A DNA stretch of 64,000 nt from an uncultured Clostridia bacterium (GTDB lineage: Bacteria > Bacillota > Clostridia > Christensenellales > Borkfalkiaceae), in NCBI GenBank assembly GCA_944368775.1, contig CALVXB010000001.1, forward strand, positions 124,001 through 188,000, given 5' to 3'. Below, piece by piece: positions 55,284 through 63,889 of this stretch. Below the pieces are notes generated by a model. It had not been told where the DNA came from. It did no database searches and worked only from the letters and a program-made list of their open reading frames with translations. The position numbers and the translations under genes are program-made. How positions within the stretch are numbered: the stretch's first letter is position 1; the number at the start of each line of letters is the position of its first letter.

Positions 55284-55819
55284 CTCATCTGTTTGCATTG
55301 CTCACGGAGGCCGCTGCGGGTTCTGAAGCGGGGGTAGCGGCGGCCGAACTCGCCCTGCAATACGGCATCTATGCCGCCATCATCGTCATCGGGCTGGTCG
55401 TCTTGTGGATCTTGCACCGCAGAAGCAAGCTGCCTTCGCACGTCGAACTGCAAAGCAGGCTCCACGCCCTGGCGTCCGACATCGAGGCGCTCGCTTCCGC
55501 GTGCGGGTCGTCAGAAATGGGCACCTACGCATTTTTCAAAAAGATCTCTAAACTCCTGTATCAGACGGACAGCCTCGTGTACGTTTCGACGCTGCTCTCC
55601 GACAAGGAGCGCGACGGCGACATCGGCAATATCGCCATCGCGCTCGAAAATGCGCGCGACGCCATCTCGCCGTACAAATTCCGTTCCAAGACGCAAGACG
55701 AGCCGGGCGGGCTGTACGAGGCGTACGAAAAGGTGAACGGCGCGACTGTGACCATGCAAAAGATCATCGACCGCGACCGCATTATGGTCGAAGAAAAAAA
55801 GAGCAAGAGGAAAAAGTAA
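55280..55819 (+). CDS. Unrecognised single-span membrane protein
   Basis: A 179-residue protein I cannot assign. A hydrophobic segment (about 27-46; YGIYAAIIVIGLVVLWIL) follows a short N-terminus that may lie outside, and a basic HRRSK stop-transfer patch follows. The cytoplasmic part is helical (about 55-165), ending in a strongly basic tail EEKKSKRKK. It overlaps mscS by four bases, so it is translated in step with the channel and could be an accessory subunit; that is inference. Confidence 0.8.
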   Translation: MTHLFALLTEAAAGSEAGVAAAELALQYGIYAAIIVIGLVVLWILHRRSKLPSHVELQSRLHALASDIEALASACGSSEMGTYAFFKKISKLLYQTDSLVYVSTLLSDKERDGDIGNIAIALENARDAISPYKFRSKTQDEPGGLYEAYEKVNGATVTMQKIIDRDRIMVEEKKSKRKK

Positions 55820-55827
55820 AACAGTCT

Positions 55828-56538
55828 ATGGATCGGGTACTTATCTGTATCGGCGGCGGCGAACTGAAGACCAAGGAGACGCTCAAGATCGACGGCTACA
55901 TCGCCGAAAAGGCGAAGGCGCGCGCGGCCGGCCGCCGCGCGTACGGGCTGTTCATCCCGACGGCCAGCCACGACAGCATGCCGTACTTCAACAGCTTCCG
56001 CAAGACATATACATCCGTCTACGACATCAAGGCGGACGTCGCGCTCACCGTCTACGGCGAGATGAGCCTCGAAAAGATCCGCGAAAAGTTTGAAAAGGCT
56101 GACTTTCTCTACGTCGGCGGCGGCGATACGCTGTTTATGCTCGAACATTGGAAAAAGACGGGGCTGTTGCCGCTCGTGCGCGATGCGTACGAGCGCGGCG
56201 TCATCGTCTGCGGGCTGTCCGCCGGGGCGATCTGTTGGTTCGAGACTATGTACACCGACTCCGCGCAGCCGCAGACGGGGGAGGAGTACGCCCTCTATCC
56301 CGGATTAAATTGGATAAAAGGTACAATTTCTCCGCATTATAACCAAAGAGTGCTTGACTTTGATCAAAAAATATCGTATAATAATCAAGACGCTATCGGA
56401 TTGGAAGACAACAGCGCCATCGAGATCGTAAACGGAACGGTCGTTCGTTCCCTCTCGGCGGGCGGCAATGTGTACTTTCTACATCCGGAAGGGGAGATCG
56501 TGCACAAGGAGCTCATCCGTCCGCACATCCTCTTGTAA
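55828..56538 (+). CDS. Peptidase S51 (dipeptidase E/cyanophycinase-like)
   Basis: The 236-residue protein has the S51 layout: LICIGGGELK at the start, FIPTASHDS, LYVGGGDTLFMLEHWKK, the nucleophile elbow CGLSAGAICWF with the active Ser near 133, and ISPHYNQR. Family members cleave Asp-X dipeptides or cyanophycin. The last third (residues about 165-200) uses AT-rich codons unlike the rest, because it contains the promoter of the downstream tRNA genes. The start is 8 bp after the membrane protein gene. Confidence 0.88.
   Translation: MDRVLICIGGGELKTKETLKIDGYIAEKAKARAAGRRAYGLFIPTASHDSMPYFNSFRKTYTSVYDIKADVALTVYGEMSLEKIREKFEKADFLYVGGGDTLFMLEHWKKTGLLPLVRDAYERGVIVCGLSAGAICWFETMYTDSAQPQTGEEYALYPGLNWIKGTISPHYNQRVLDFDQKISYNNQDAIGLEDNSAIEIVNGTVVRSLSAGGNVYFLHPEGEIVHKELIRPHILL
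56354..56382 (+). promoter_or_regulatory. tRNA promoter inside the peptidase S51 gene
   Basis: TTGACT (56354-56359), a 17 bp spacer and TATAAT (56377-56382), about 168 bp before tRNA-Leu and wholly inside coding sequence. Confidence 0.8.
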
Positions 56539-56549
56539 CGTCGCACTAT

Positions 56550-56636
56550 GCGAGTGTGGTGAAACTGGCAGACGCGCTAGATTCAGGTTCTAGTGGGAGC
56601 GATCCCATGCAGGTTCAAGTCCTGTCACTCGCACCA
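56550..56636 (+). tRNA. tRNA-Leu (anticodon CAG)
   Basis: The 7 bp acceptor GCGAGTG/CACTCGC is closed by A-CCA encoded in the DNA. The anticodon stem CTAGA/TCTAG encloses TTCAGGT (anticodon CAG). A long variable arm (GTGGGAGCGATCCCATGC) and the T-arm GGTTCAAGTCC are present, so this is a class II leucine tRNA of 87 nt. Confidence 0.96.
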
Positions 56637-56664
56637 AACACAGTCCGCAGTTTTCTGCGGATAT

Positions 56665-56741
56665 GGGGGCATAGCTCAGTTGGTTAGAGCGCTCGCTTCA
56701 CATGCGAGAGGTCGTAGGTTCGAGTCCTACTGTCCCTACCA
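56665..56741 (+). tRNA. tRNA-Val (anticodon CAC)
   Basis: The acceptor GGGGGCA/TGTCCCT has two G-T pairs. The D-arm is AGCTCAGTTGGTTAGAGC. The anticodon stem CTCGC/GCGAG encloses TTCACAT (anticodon CAC). The T-arm is GTAGGTTCGAGTCCTAC and A-CCA is encoded. It lies 28 bp after tRNA-Leu and is probably co-transcribed with it. Confidence 0.96.
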
Positions 56742-56754
56742 AATCGTGAAAAGC

Positions 56755-56806
56755 ACCACATAGAGCGTAGTTCGGGTCTGTCCGCCGCTATATGTGGTAT
56801 TTTTTT
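56755..56806 (+). terminator. Terminator after the tRNA-Leu/tRNA-Val pair
   Basis: ACCACATAGAGCG (56755 on) pairs with the CGCTATATGTGGT region ending at 56798, followed by ATTTTTTT. Confidence 0.85.
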
Positions 56807-57047
56807 ATCCTTGCGTATGAAGATTTAGACACAAATCGGGCACAAACTTATGTTTTGCCGCTCGCCGCGCCGCTTGGGCGTCAGTTTAAGAAGTGGAAGA
56901 GCTTTCCGCGCGCAGTTTGTCGAACGCAGCCGCGCGCCTTTTTTTATATGTGAAAGTCGCAACGGCGAACATTTGACTTTTTCTTCCTTTTGATATACAA
57001 TGATGCTTGAACGGAGCGGCGTGCGGAACGCAGTAAATCACTTGCGT
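56807..57047. other. Gene-free spacer with a GC hairpin
   Basis: No credible gene lies here. It contains a GACACAAAT/GGGCACAAA near-direct repeat at 56828-56846 and a CGCGCGC stem (56908-56913 with 56941-56946 region) followed by a TTTTTTT run at about 56939-56946 that may be a second terminator. Reading the direct-repeat region gives a short open stretch with no start. It could be the scar of a tRNA-targeted element, but nothing diagnostic remains. Confidence 0.5.
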
Positions 57048-57433
57048 GCAAACAAAAAACACGGCCCGAACAAACGAGCCGTGTTTGGCAGGGGAGACGC
57101 GATTCGTAAGGAGCGCAAGCGACGGAATAGCGATCGTTGCGCGTAAGCGCCGATCGCGTCACGCGCAACCAAAGCGGCGGCAGCCGCGCGTTGCGTGTGA
57201 GAAGCGCATGCAAACAAAAAAAACACGGCCCGATCAAACGAGCCGTGTTTGGCAGGGGAGACGCGATTCGTAAGGAGCGCAAGCGACGGAATAGCGATCG
57301 TTGCGCGTAAGCGCCGATCGCGTCACGCGCAACCAAAGCGGCGGCAGCCGCGCGTTGCGTGTGAGAAGCGCATGCAAACAAAAAAACACGGCCCGATCAA
57401 ACGAGCCGTGTTTGGCAGGGGAGACGCGATTCG
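57048..57433 (-). repeat. Tandem array of tRNA-Trp 3' ends with terminators (163-164 bp period)
   Basis: The block GCAAACAAAAA-terminator-tRNA 3' end recurs with CACGG anchors at 57060, 57224 and 57387, so the periods are 164 and 163 bp. Copies 1 and 2 are nearly identical, differing in the A-run and one loop base. On the minus strand each copy holds CCA, the discriminator, the acceptor 3' strand and the T-loop end (20 bp, GGCAGGGGAGACGCGATTCG on the plus strand). The array ends in the true tRNA-Trp, where the match breaks in the T-loop. About 105 bp of unrelated, GC-rich sequence fills each unit. Confidence 0.9.
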
Positions 57434-57487
57434 AACACGCAACCTACGGTTTTGGAGACCGCTACTCTACCGTTGAGCCACTCCCCT
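57413..57487 (-). tRNA. tRNA-Trp (anticodon CCA)
   Basis: Read on the minus strand: acceptor AGGGGAG/CTCCCCT, discriminator G and encoded CCA. The D-arm is GGCTCAACGGTAGAG, and the anticodon stem GCGGT/ACCGT encloses CTCCAAA (anticodon CCA). The T-arm GCGTGTTCGAATCGCGT completes 75 nt. A terminator (AAACACGGC/GCCGTGTTT, 57384-57413) abuts the CCA. Confidence 0.95.
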
Positions 57488-57499
57488 AAGCACTTGATT

Positions 57500-57528
57500 A
57501 TTATATACTAAATTCGCTGTAAAGTCAA
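57500..57528 (-). promoter_or_regulatory. tRNA-Trp promoter
   Basis: On the minus strand, TTGACT (57528-57523), a 17 bp spacer and TATAAT (57505-57500), 12 bp before the mature 5' end. Confidence 0.88.
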
Positions 57529-57564
57529 TCGATTTTTTCAACTTTGCGTAAAAAAGGAGTCATC

Positions 57565-58374
57565 ATGAAAAAGCAGTTCAAACTTGGTGTCATCGGCGGC
57601 GGTTTTATGGCGCGCGCCATCTTGCAAGGGGCGGTCGGCTCCGAATTTCTCAGACCCAAAAAGATCGTCGTGGCAGACCCGTCGCAGGCGGCGCTTGACA
57701 AATTAGAAGAGATGGGCGTCGGGCGCACGCGCGACAACCGCTTCGTCGCAGAAAATTGCGAATATCTGCTGATCGCAGTCAAACCGCAGAACTTTCCCGC
57801 CGTCGCGGAGAGCTTGCAAGGCATCGCGGTCGAAAAGGTCGTCACCATCATGGCGGGCGTGCGCAAGCAAAAGATCGCCGCCGCCATGCCGTGGACGCAG
57901 CCCAAGATCGCGCGGGCGATGCCCAACCTGCCCTGTTCGGTGGGCGCAGGCATGACCGCGCTCGATCTGTCCGACTTTGACGACGTGGACGACTGCGCGT
58001 TCATCCACGCCTTGTTCGACAATGTCGGCAACGTTCTCGACGTCGCCGAGGAAAAGCTCAACGCGGTGACGGGCATCAGCGGCAGCGGCCCGGCGTACGT
58101 GTATATGTTCATCGACGGCCTCATCCGCGCGGGCATGGCGCAGGGGCTGACCGAGGACGAGGCGCAGACGCTCGCCATCAACACGGTGGCGGGCGGGGCG
58201 GAGATGGTCGCCTGCTCGGAGGGCAAGCCGATCGAAGAGCTGATCTCCGCCGTGTGCAGCAAGGGCGGCACGACCATCCAGGCGGTCGAGTCCTTCCGCC
58301 GCGACGATCTGTACGGCGCCATCGACCGCGCCGTCGCCGCGTGCGTGCGCCGCGCAGAAGAGCTTTCAGAATGA
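57565..58374 (+). CDS. proC: Pyrroline-5-carboxylate reductase
   Basis: ProC carries out the last step of proline synthesis with NAD(P)H. The 269-residue protein has the N-terminal Rossmann motif LGVIGGGFMARAI, the AVKPQNFPAV segment, RAMPNLPCSVGAG and the substrate-binding stretch TGISGSGPAYVYMFID. The C-terminus has SKGGTTIQAVESFR. ATG 57565 follows AAAAAGGAG by 7 bp. The stop overlaps the rnhA start. Confidence 0.96.
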   Translation: MKKQFKLGVIGGGFMARAILQGAVGSEFLRPKKIVVADPSQAALDKLEEMGVGRTRDNRFVAENCEYLLIAVKPQNFPAVAESLQGIAVEKVVTIMAGVRKQKIAAAMPWTQPKIARAMPNLPCSVGAGMTALDLSDFDDVDDCAFIHALFDNVGNVLDVAEEKLNAVTGISGSGPAYVYMFIDGLIRAGMAQGLTEDEAQTLAINTVAGGAEMVACSEGKPIEELISAVCSKGGTTIQAVESFRRDDLYGAIDRAVAACVRRAEELSE

Positions 58375-58820
58375 TGAAAGAGATCGATCTTTACACGGAC
58401 GGCGCCTGCTCGGGCAACCCCGGCGCGGGCGGGTACGGCGCGATCTTGATCTATCGCGGCGTCGAGCGCGAGGTGAGCGGCGGCGAGCCGTCCACGACCA
58501 ACAACCGCATGGAGATCTTTGCCGTCATCGCCGGGCTGCGCTGCCTCAAAGAGCGGTGCAAGGTCAATATCTACAGCGACTCGGCGTACACGGTCAACGC
58601 CTTCAACCAACATTGGCTGGAAAATTGGCGCAAGAGCGGCTGGAAGAAGGCGGACGGCAAGCCCGTCCTCAACGTCGACCTCTGGCAGCAGCTGCTCGAG
58701 CTGACGCAGCAGCACGAGGTGCGCTTCATCAAGGTCAAGGGGCACGCCGACAACGAATACAACAACCGCTGCGACGCGCTCGCGCGCGCCGCGATCAAAA
58801 AGTTGAACGAAGGGGCATGA
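58371..58820 (+). CDS. rnhA: Ribonuclease HI
   Basis: RNase HI degrades the RNA strand of RNA-DNA hybrids. The 149-residue protein has all catalytic acids: Asp in LYTDGACSGNPG, Glu in NNRMEIFAVI, Asp in IYSDSAYTVNAF, and Asp in RCDALARAA. It also has the basic helix/handle loop (NWRKSGWKKADGKP) of the Escherichia-type enzyme. ATG 58371 overlaps the proC stop. Confidence 0.96.
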   Translation: MMKEIDLYTDGACSGNPGAGGYGAILIYRGVEREVSGGEPSTTNNRMEIFAVIAGLRCLKERCKVNIYSDSAYTVNAFNQHWLENWRKSGWKKADGKPVLNVDLWQQLLELTQQHEVRFIKVKGHADNEYNNRCDALARAAIKKLNEGA

Positions 58821-58949
58821 GGCGCCCGTTCATTTGCTATACTATATTTATAGAAGAATGTATGCCGCCCGGCAAAGTTTTGCGCGCGTCGGCGCCCGAC
58901 GGCGGGCGCCGCGGGCAATACGCGGCGGGCCGCGCATGAAAGTCCGATC

Positions 58950-59996
58950 ATGAAAGAGATCCTCAAAAAAATCGCCTCCGCGCTTTTATTTGCGGGCGCG
59001 GCGGCCGTCACCGTCATTTTGACGGTCATCTGCATCGCCTGGTTTGACGACGGGTTCATCTACGACTACGGGCCGCTCATCGCCTCCGTGCTCGTCACGG
59101 TCGAGGTCATCTACGTATTGATCGCGCTCGTGTTTTTGCTCAACGGCTCGCAGACCGTCTACAAGTTCATGCTGACCGGCCTGCTGCTCGCGGCGCTCAT
59201 CCTCATCGTCTGCTTTGTTCTGCAGATCACGGGCTTTCTCGACAAGATCGATTCGGTCGAGGCGCTGCAAGAGTTTATCGACTCGCGCGGCTCCTTTTGG
59301 GCGCCCCTCATCTTCATCGCGCTGCAGATGCTGCAGGTCTTTCTCCTGCCGCTGCCGGGCGTCGTCACCGTCGGCGCGGGCGTGCTGCTGTTCGGCGTAT
59401 GGGAGACATGCCTGTACAGCTACATCGGCATCGTGCTCGGCTCGCTGATCGGCTTTGCGATCGGCCGCGTCATCGGCTACCGCGCGGCGGCGTGGTTGGT
59501 CGGTCGCGAGTCGCTCGATTCGTGGCTTGAAAAGGTGAAGGGCAAGGACCGCCGCCTGCTCACCGTCATGTTCCTCTTGCCCATTTTCCCCGACGACATC
59601 CTCTGCTTCGTCGCGGGGCTATCGACGATGAGCTGGAAGTCCTTCATCATCGTTCAGCTGTTCGCGCGCGCCTTCTCCGTCGTGCTGACCAGCCTGTCGG
59701 TGGGCGGGATGGTCATCCCGTACGACACATGGTGGGGCATTTTGTGCTGGCTTGTCGTCGGCGCAGCCATCATCGCCCTGTTTATCCTTTTATATAAGAA
59801 GGGCGACGCCATCGAGCGCTGGTTTTTCGGCCTGTTCCGCCCGAAAAAGAAGGGCGACACAGACCAAAACGAGGCGGGCGGCGCTGCGGACGCCGGCGGC
59901 ACGGCAGAAGCGAAGGCAAAGAAAAAGGGGAGCGCCGCACGCGCGGGCAACATTCCTCCTCCCCGCGGCGCGCACCCGGCATCCGAAAAAAAATAG
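58950..59996 (+). CDS. VTT-domain (DedA/TVP38-like) membrane protein
   Basis: The 348-residue protein has two N-terminal membrane segments (about 10-32 and 43-66), one at about 71-92, and then the VTT domain (about 115-270). The VTT domain contains LPGVVTVGAGVLLFGVWE, GSLIGFAIGR, FLLPIFPDDILCFVAGLS and a last helix. Members move lipids or couple to proton gradients. The C-terminal tail (about 295-348) is charged and low-complexity. It lies 129 bp after rnhA; a TATACT near 58839 hints at its own weak promoter. Confidence 0.87.
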   Translation: MKEILKKIASALLFAGAAAVTVILTVICIAWFDDGFIYDYGPLIASVLVTVEVIYVLIALVFLLNGSQTVYKFMLTGLLLAALILIVCFVLQITGFLDKIDSVEALQEFIDSRGSFWAPLIFIALQMLQVFLLPLPGVVTVGAGVLLFGVWETCLYSYIGIVLGSLIGFAIGRVIGYRAAAWLVGRESLDSWLEKVKGKDRRLLTVMFLLPIFPDDILCFVAGLSTMSWKSFIIVQLFARAFSVVLTSLSVGGMVIPYDTWWGILCWLVVGAAIIALFILLYKKGDAIERWFFGLFRPKKKGDTDQNEAGGAADAGGTAEAKAKKKGSAARAGNIPPPRGAHPASEKK

Positions 59997-60011
59997 AAAG
60001 CGATCTGTAAT

Positions 60012-60036
60012 GCGGCCGGACTTTTCGGCCGCTTTT
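60012..60036 (+). terminator. Terminator after the VTT gene
   Basis: GCGGCCG (60012-60018) pairs with CGGCCGC (60026-60032), followed by TTTT, 15 bp after the stop. Confidence 0.85.
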
Positions 60037-60038
60037 GC

Positions 60039-60076
60039 TTGACAAATGCGCTTTAAAATGATATCATATTGATATC
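60039..60076 (+). promoter_or_regulatory. SPFH gene promoter with GATATC operator-like repeats
   Basis: TTGACA (60039-60044), a 17 bp spacer and TATCAT (60062-60067). GATATC at 60060-60065 and again at 60071-60076, five bases apart, forms a symmetric element over the -10 box and start site, a good place for a repressor. Confidence 0.8.
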
Positions 60077-60094
60077 AAATACAGGAGGGAGTAT

Positions 60095-61021
60095 ATGAAA
60101 AGCAACAAAGAGCCGATGCAGGAGAGGGTGCTCAAGCCGTTCAGCGGGTGGCTCATGCTACTGGTCGGTGTCGTCGTCGTGGCGGGCGGCATCGCCATGT
60201 GCGTGCTCGGCGGGCAGTCCGATGACAGTTTTGCCGTCGTCTATGTGATCGCGGGGGCCGCCGTTGCAGTCGTCGGGCTGTTTTTGCTCGGCGGGTTGAA
60301 GATCATTCACCCGAACGAGGCGCTCGTATTGACGTTGTTCGGCAAATACTACGGCAGCGTCAAGTCGGACGGCTTCTTTTGGGTCAATCCGTTCTGCGCG
60401 GCGTATAACCCCGCGGCGGCGGCCGTAGGCAGCCGCAAGCTCTCGCTCAAGGCGATGACGCTCAACAACGAGATGCAAAAGGTCAACGACGAGGAGGGCA
60501 ACCCGATCGAGATCGGCGTCGTCGTCATCTGGCGCGTCGTGGACACGGCGCGCGCCGTCTTTGACGTGGAGAACTTTGTGCAGTATATTTCGACGCAGTG
60601 CGACGCGGCGATCCGCCAGGTCGCGCGGCAGTACCCGTACGATGTATCCGAAAACGGCGACGAAAAATCGCTGCGCGGTTCGTCGGTCGAGATCGCCGAG
60701 ATCTTAAAGCAGGAGATCCAGAGCCGCGTGCTCGTCGCGGGCATCGAGATCGTCGAAGCGCGCATCGCGCACCTCGCATATGCGCCCGAGATCGCCGCCG
60801 CCATGCTGCAGCGCCAGCAGGCGTCTGCCATCATCGCGGCAAGGCAGAAGATCGTCGACGGCGCGGTCAGCATGGTGGAGATGGCGCTGCACAAACTGAG
60901 CGAAAATAACGTCGTCGAGCTTGACGAAGAGCGCAAGGCCGCGATGGTCTCCAACCTTTTGGTCGTCTTGTGCGGAAACAAGGACGCGCAGCCGATCGTC
61001 AACAGCGGTTCGCTGTATTAA
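60095..61021 (+). CDS. SPFH/Band 7 domain membrane protein
   Basis: The 308-residue protein has two close membrane segments (about 19-40 and 46-66), then an SPFH/stomatin-like domain starting IIHPNEALVLTLFGKYYG. A helical C-terminal part (EILKQEIQSRVLVAGIEIVEARIAHLAYAP-like) ends in a short region with ELDEERKAAMVSNLLVVLCG. SPFH proteins build membrane microdomain scaffolds. It is followed within 20 bp by a small Arc-like RHH gene, a pairing seen in other Firmicutes, and starts after ACAGGAGGG. Confidence 0.92.
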   Translation: MKSNKEPMQERVLKPFSGWLMLLVGVVVVAGGIAMCVLGGQSDDSFAVVYVIAGAAVAVVGLFLLGGLKIIHPNEALVLTLFGKYYGSVKSDGFFWVNPFCAAYNPAAAAVGSRKLSLKAMTLNNEMQKVNDEEGNPIEIGVVVIWRVVDTARAVFDVENFVQYISTQCDAAIRQVARQYPYDVSENGDEKSLRGSSVEIAEILKQEIQSRVLVAGIEIVEARIAHLAYAPEIAAAMLQRQQASAIIAARQKIVDGAVSMVEMALHKLSENNVVELDEERKAAMVSNLLVVLCGNKDAQPIVNSGSLY

Positions 61022-61025
61022 GGGG

Positions 61026-61050
61026 TTTTGCATAGTACTATGTCTGACAA
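61026..61050 (+). repeat. Composite palindromic motif, copy C (spans the Arc-like start codon)
   Basis: TTTTGCATAGTACTATG then TCTGACA. Both inverted repeats are perfect here: CATAGTACTATG and TGTCTGACA. The ATG of the Arc-like gene is the last triplet of the first palindrome, so a protein bound here would cover the start region and the end of the SPFH gene. Confidence 0.8.
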
Positions 61051-61210
61051 AAATGCGAAAAAACAGGTGCCGCTGCGCATATCGGCGCAGCTCTATGAGC
61101 AGCTTTCCGCTTGGGCGGAGGATGAATTTCGGTCGCTGAACGGGCAGATCGAGTATCTTCTGCACGAGTGCGTGCGCAAGCGGCGCGATCGCAAAAGGGA
61201 TGACAAATGA
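61040..61210 (+). CDS. Arc-like ribbon-helix-helix small protein
   Basis: A 56-residue basic protein from ATG 61040 (a TTG at 61028 would add four residues). It has the RHH pattern: strand KKQVPLRIS, helix [15 protein letters not shown], turn RSLNG, and helix [14 protein letters not shown]. It resembles Arc/CopG-type DNA-binding proteins. AAGGGG lies about 14 bp before the ATG, and the palindromic motif fills the gap. It probably acts with, or regulates, the SPFH gene; this is inference. Confidence 0.8.
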   Translation: MSDKNAKKQVPLRISAQLYEQLSAWAEDEFRSLNGQIEYLLHECVRKRRDRKRDDK

Positions 61211-61220
61211 ATTGGCGGCA

Positions 61221-61256
61221 GGGGGCAATGCGCAAATCGCGCGTTGCCCCCGTTTT
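61221..61256 (+). terminator. Terminator of the SPFH/Arc-like operon
   Basis: GGGGGCAA (61221-61228) pairs with TTGCCCCC (61244-61251) with an inner GCGC stem, followed by GTTTTT. Confidence 0.88.
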
Positions 61257-61260
61257 TCAT

Positions 61261-61289
61261 TTGTGCTTTTTTGCGCAATGTGGTATAAT
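61261..61289 (+). promoter_or_regulatory. ABC-F gene promoter
   Basis: TTGTGC (61261-61266), a 17 bp spacer and TATAAT (61284-61289), about 30 bp before the start. Confidence 0.82.
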
Positions 61290-61301
61290 AGGCGAGAATA
61301 A

Positions 61302-62903
<1,602 letters not shown>

Positions 62904-63830
62904 ATGTACCCGTATCCGATCGTCACCTTTGCCGACGGCAGCGGCATCAGTCTGTACGAAATTTTCATGCTCGTCGGCGTCATCGCCGCGATGGTCCTGT
63001 TTTCCGTTTTGGCGGAGCGCCGCAAGATGCCCGGCAAGCTGCAAAACCTCATCCTCGTCGGCATCATCGCCTCCGTCATCGTCGGCTACCTCGTCGCCGT
63101 GCTCTTTCAGGCCGTCTACAACGCGCTGGCGACGGGCAAATTTGTCATCGACGAAAACACGGGCGCGACCTTCTACGGCGGGCTGATCGGCGGCGTCATC
63201 TGCATGGTGATCGTCTACTTTGTCGGCGCGCGCATCCTGTACCGCTCGAACGACGTCGCCGTGCGCTGGTTTCCGACGCTCGCGAACATCGCCGCGGCCT
63301 GCGTACCGCTCGCGCACGCGTTCGGCCGCATCGGCTGCCTGATGGCGGGCTGCTGCCACGGCGGCGAGACGGACGCATGGTACGGCATCGAGATGGACAT
63401 CGGCGCGCTGGACGGCGAATACGTCAAAGTCGTGCCCATCCAGCTGTTCGAGGCGATCTTCCTTTTCGCGCTCGCGGCCTTCCTCATCGTTTGGTTTTGG
63501 AAGGGAAAGGGGATGGAGGTGCCCGTCTACCTCATCGGTTACGGCGTCTGGCGCTTCGTCATCGAGTTTTTCCGCACCGACGACCGCGGCGCGTCGATCA
63601 TTCCCGGGCTTTCCCCCTCGCAGACGACGGCCATCCTGCTCGTCTTGCTTGGCATCGCGATCGTCGTCGCCTATTTCGTCATCTGCCGCAAAAAGGGGAA
63701 GGAATTTTTTGCGCCGCCGCAGGGTGGCGCAGTGTCCGCCGCGCAAAAGGGCGAGCCCGCCGCCGAGGCGCCCGCCGCCCGGCATGACGCGCAGGCGGAT
63801 GCGGGCGAGAACGAGCACAAAGAGAGCTGA
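62904..63830 (+). CDS. lgt: Prolipoprotein diacylglyceryl transferase-like membrane protein
   Basis: Lgt attaches diacylglycerol to the lipobox Cys of prelipoproteins. The 308-residue protein has about seven hydrophobic segments and the family motifs: GATFYGGLIGG, AHAFGRIGCLMAGCCHG, the VPIQLFEA loop, and the C-terminal RFVIEFFRTDDRG (the Lgt Arg/Glu/Phe signature). The GCCHG variant is common in Clostridia and Bacteroidota homologues. The C-terminal 35 residues are low-complexity Ala/Glu. It begins directly after the ABC-F stop. Some clostridial Lgt homologues are not the housekeeping enzyme. Confidence 0.85.
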   Translation: MYPYPIVTFADGSGISLYEIFMLVGVIAAMVLFSVLAERRKMPGKLQNLILVGIIASVIVGYLVAVLFQAVYNALATGKFVIDENTGATFYGGLIGGVICMVIVYFVGARILYRSNDVAVRWFPTLANIAAACVPLAHAFGRIGCLMAGCCHGGETDAWYGIEMDIGALDGEYVKVVPIQLFEAIFLFALAAFLIVWFWKGKGMEVPVYLIGYGVWRFVIEFFRTDDRGASIIPGLSPSQTTAILLVLLGIAIVVAYFVICRKKGKEFFAPPQGGAVSAAQKGEPAAEAPAARHDAQADAGENEHKES

Positions 63831-63889
63831 AGCGATCCGGTCAAAACGGGGCAACCCCGCTTGGATAAAAATTTTTCCGAGGTGAGATC

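Noticed and set aside
57046..57476. Repeated 75-residue plus-strand frames and a 145-residue minus frame in the tRNA-Trp repeat array
   Set aside because: They are translations of the tandem repeat and tRNA gene, without ribosome sites or protein-like composition.
58858..58953. Small 31-codon frame between rnhA and the VTT gene
   Set aside because: Arg/Ala/Gly-rich with no ribosome site; looks like random GC-rich reading.
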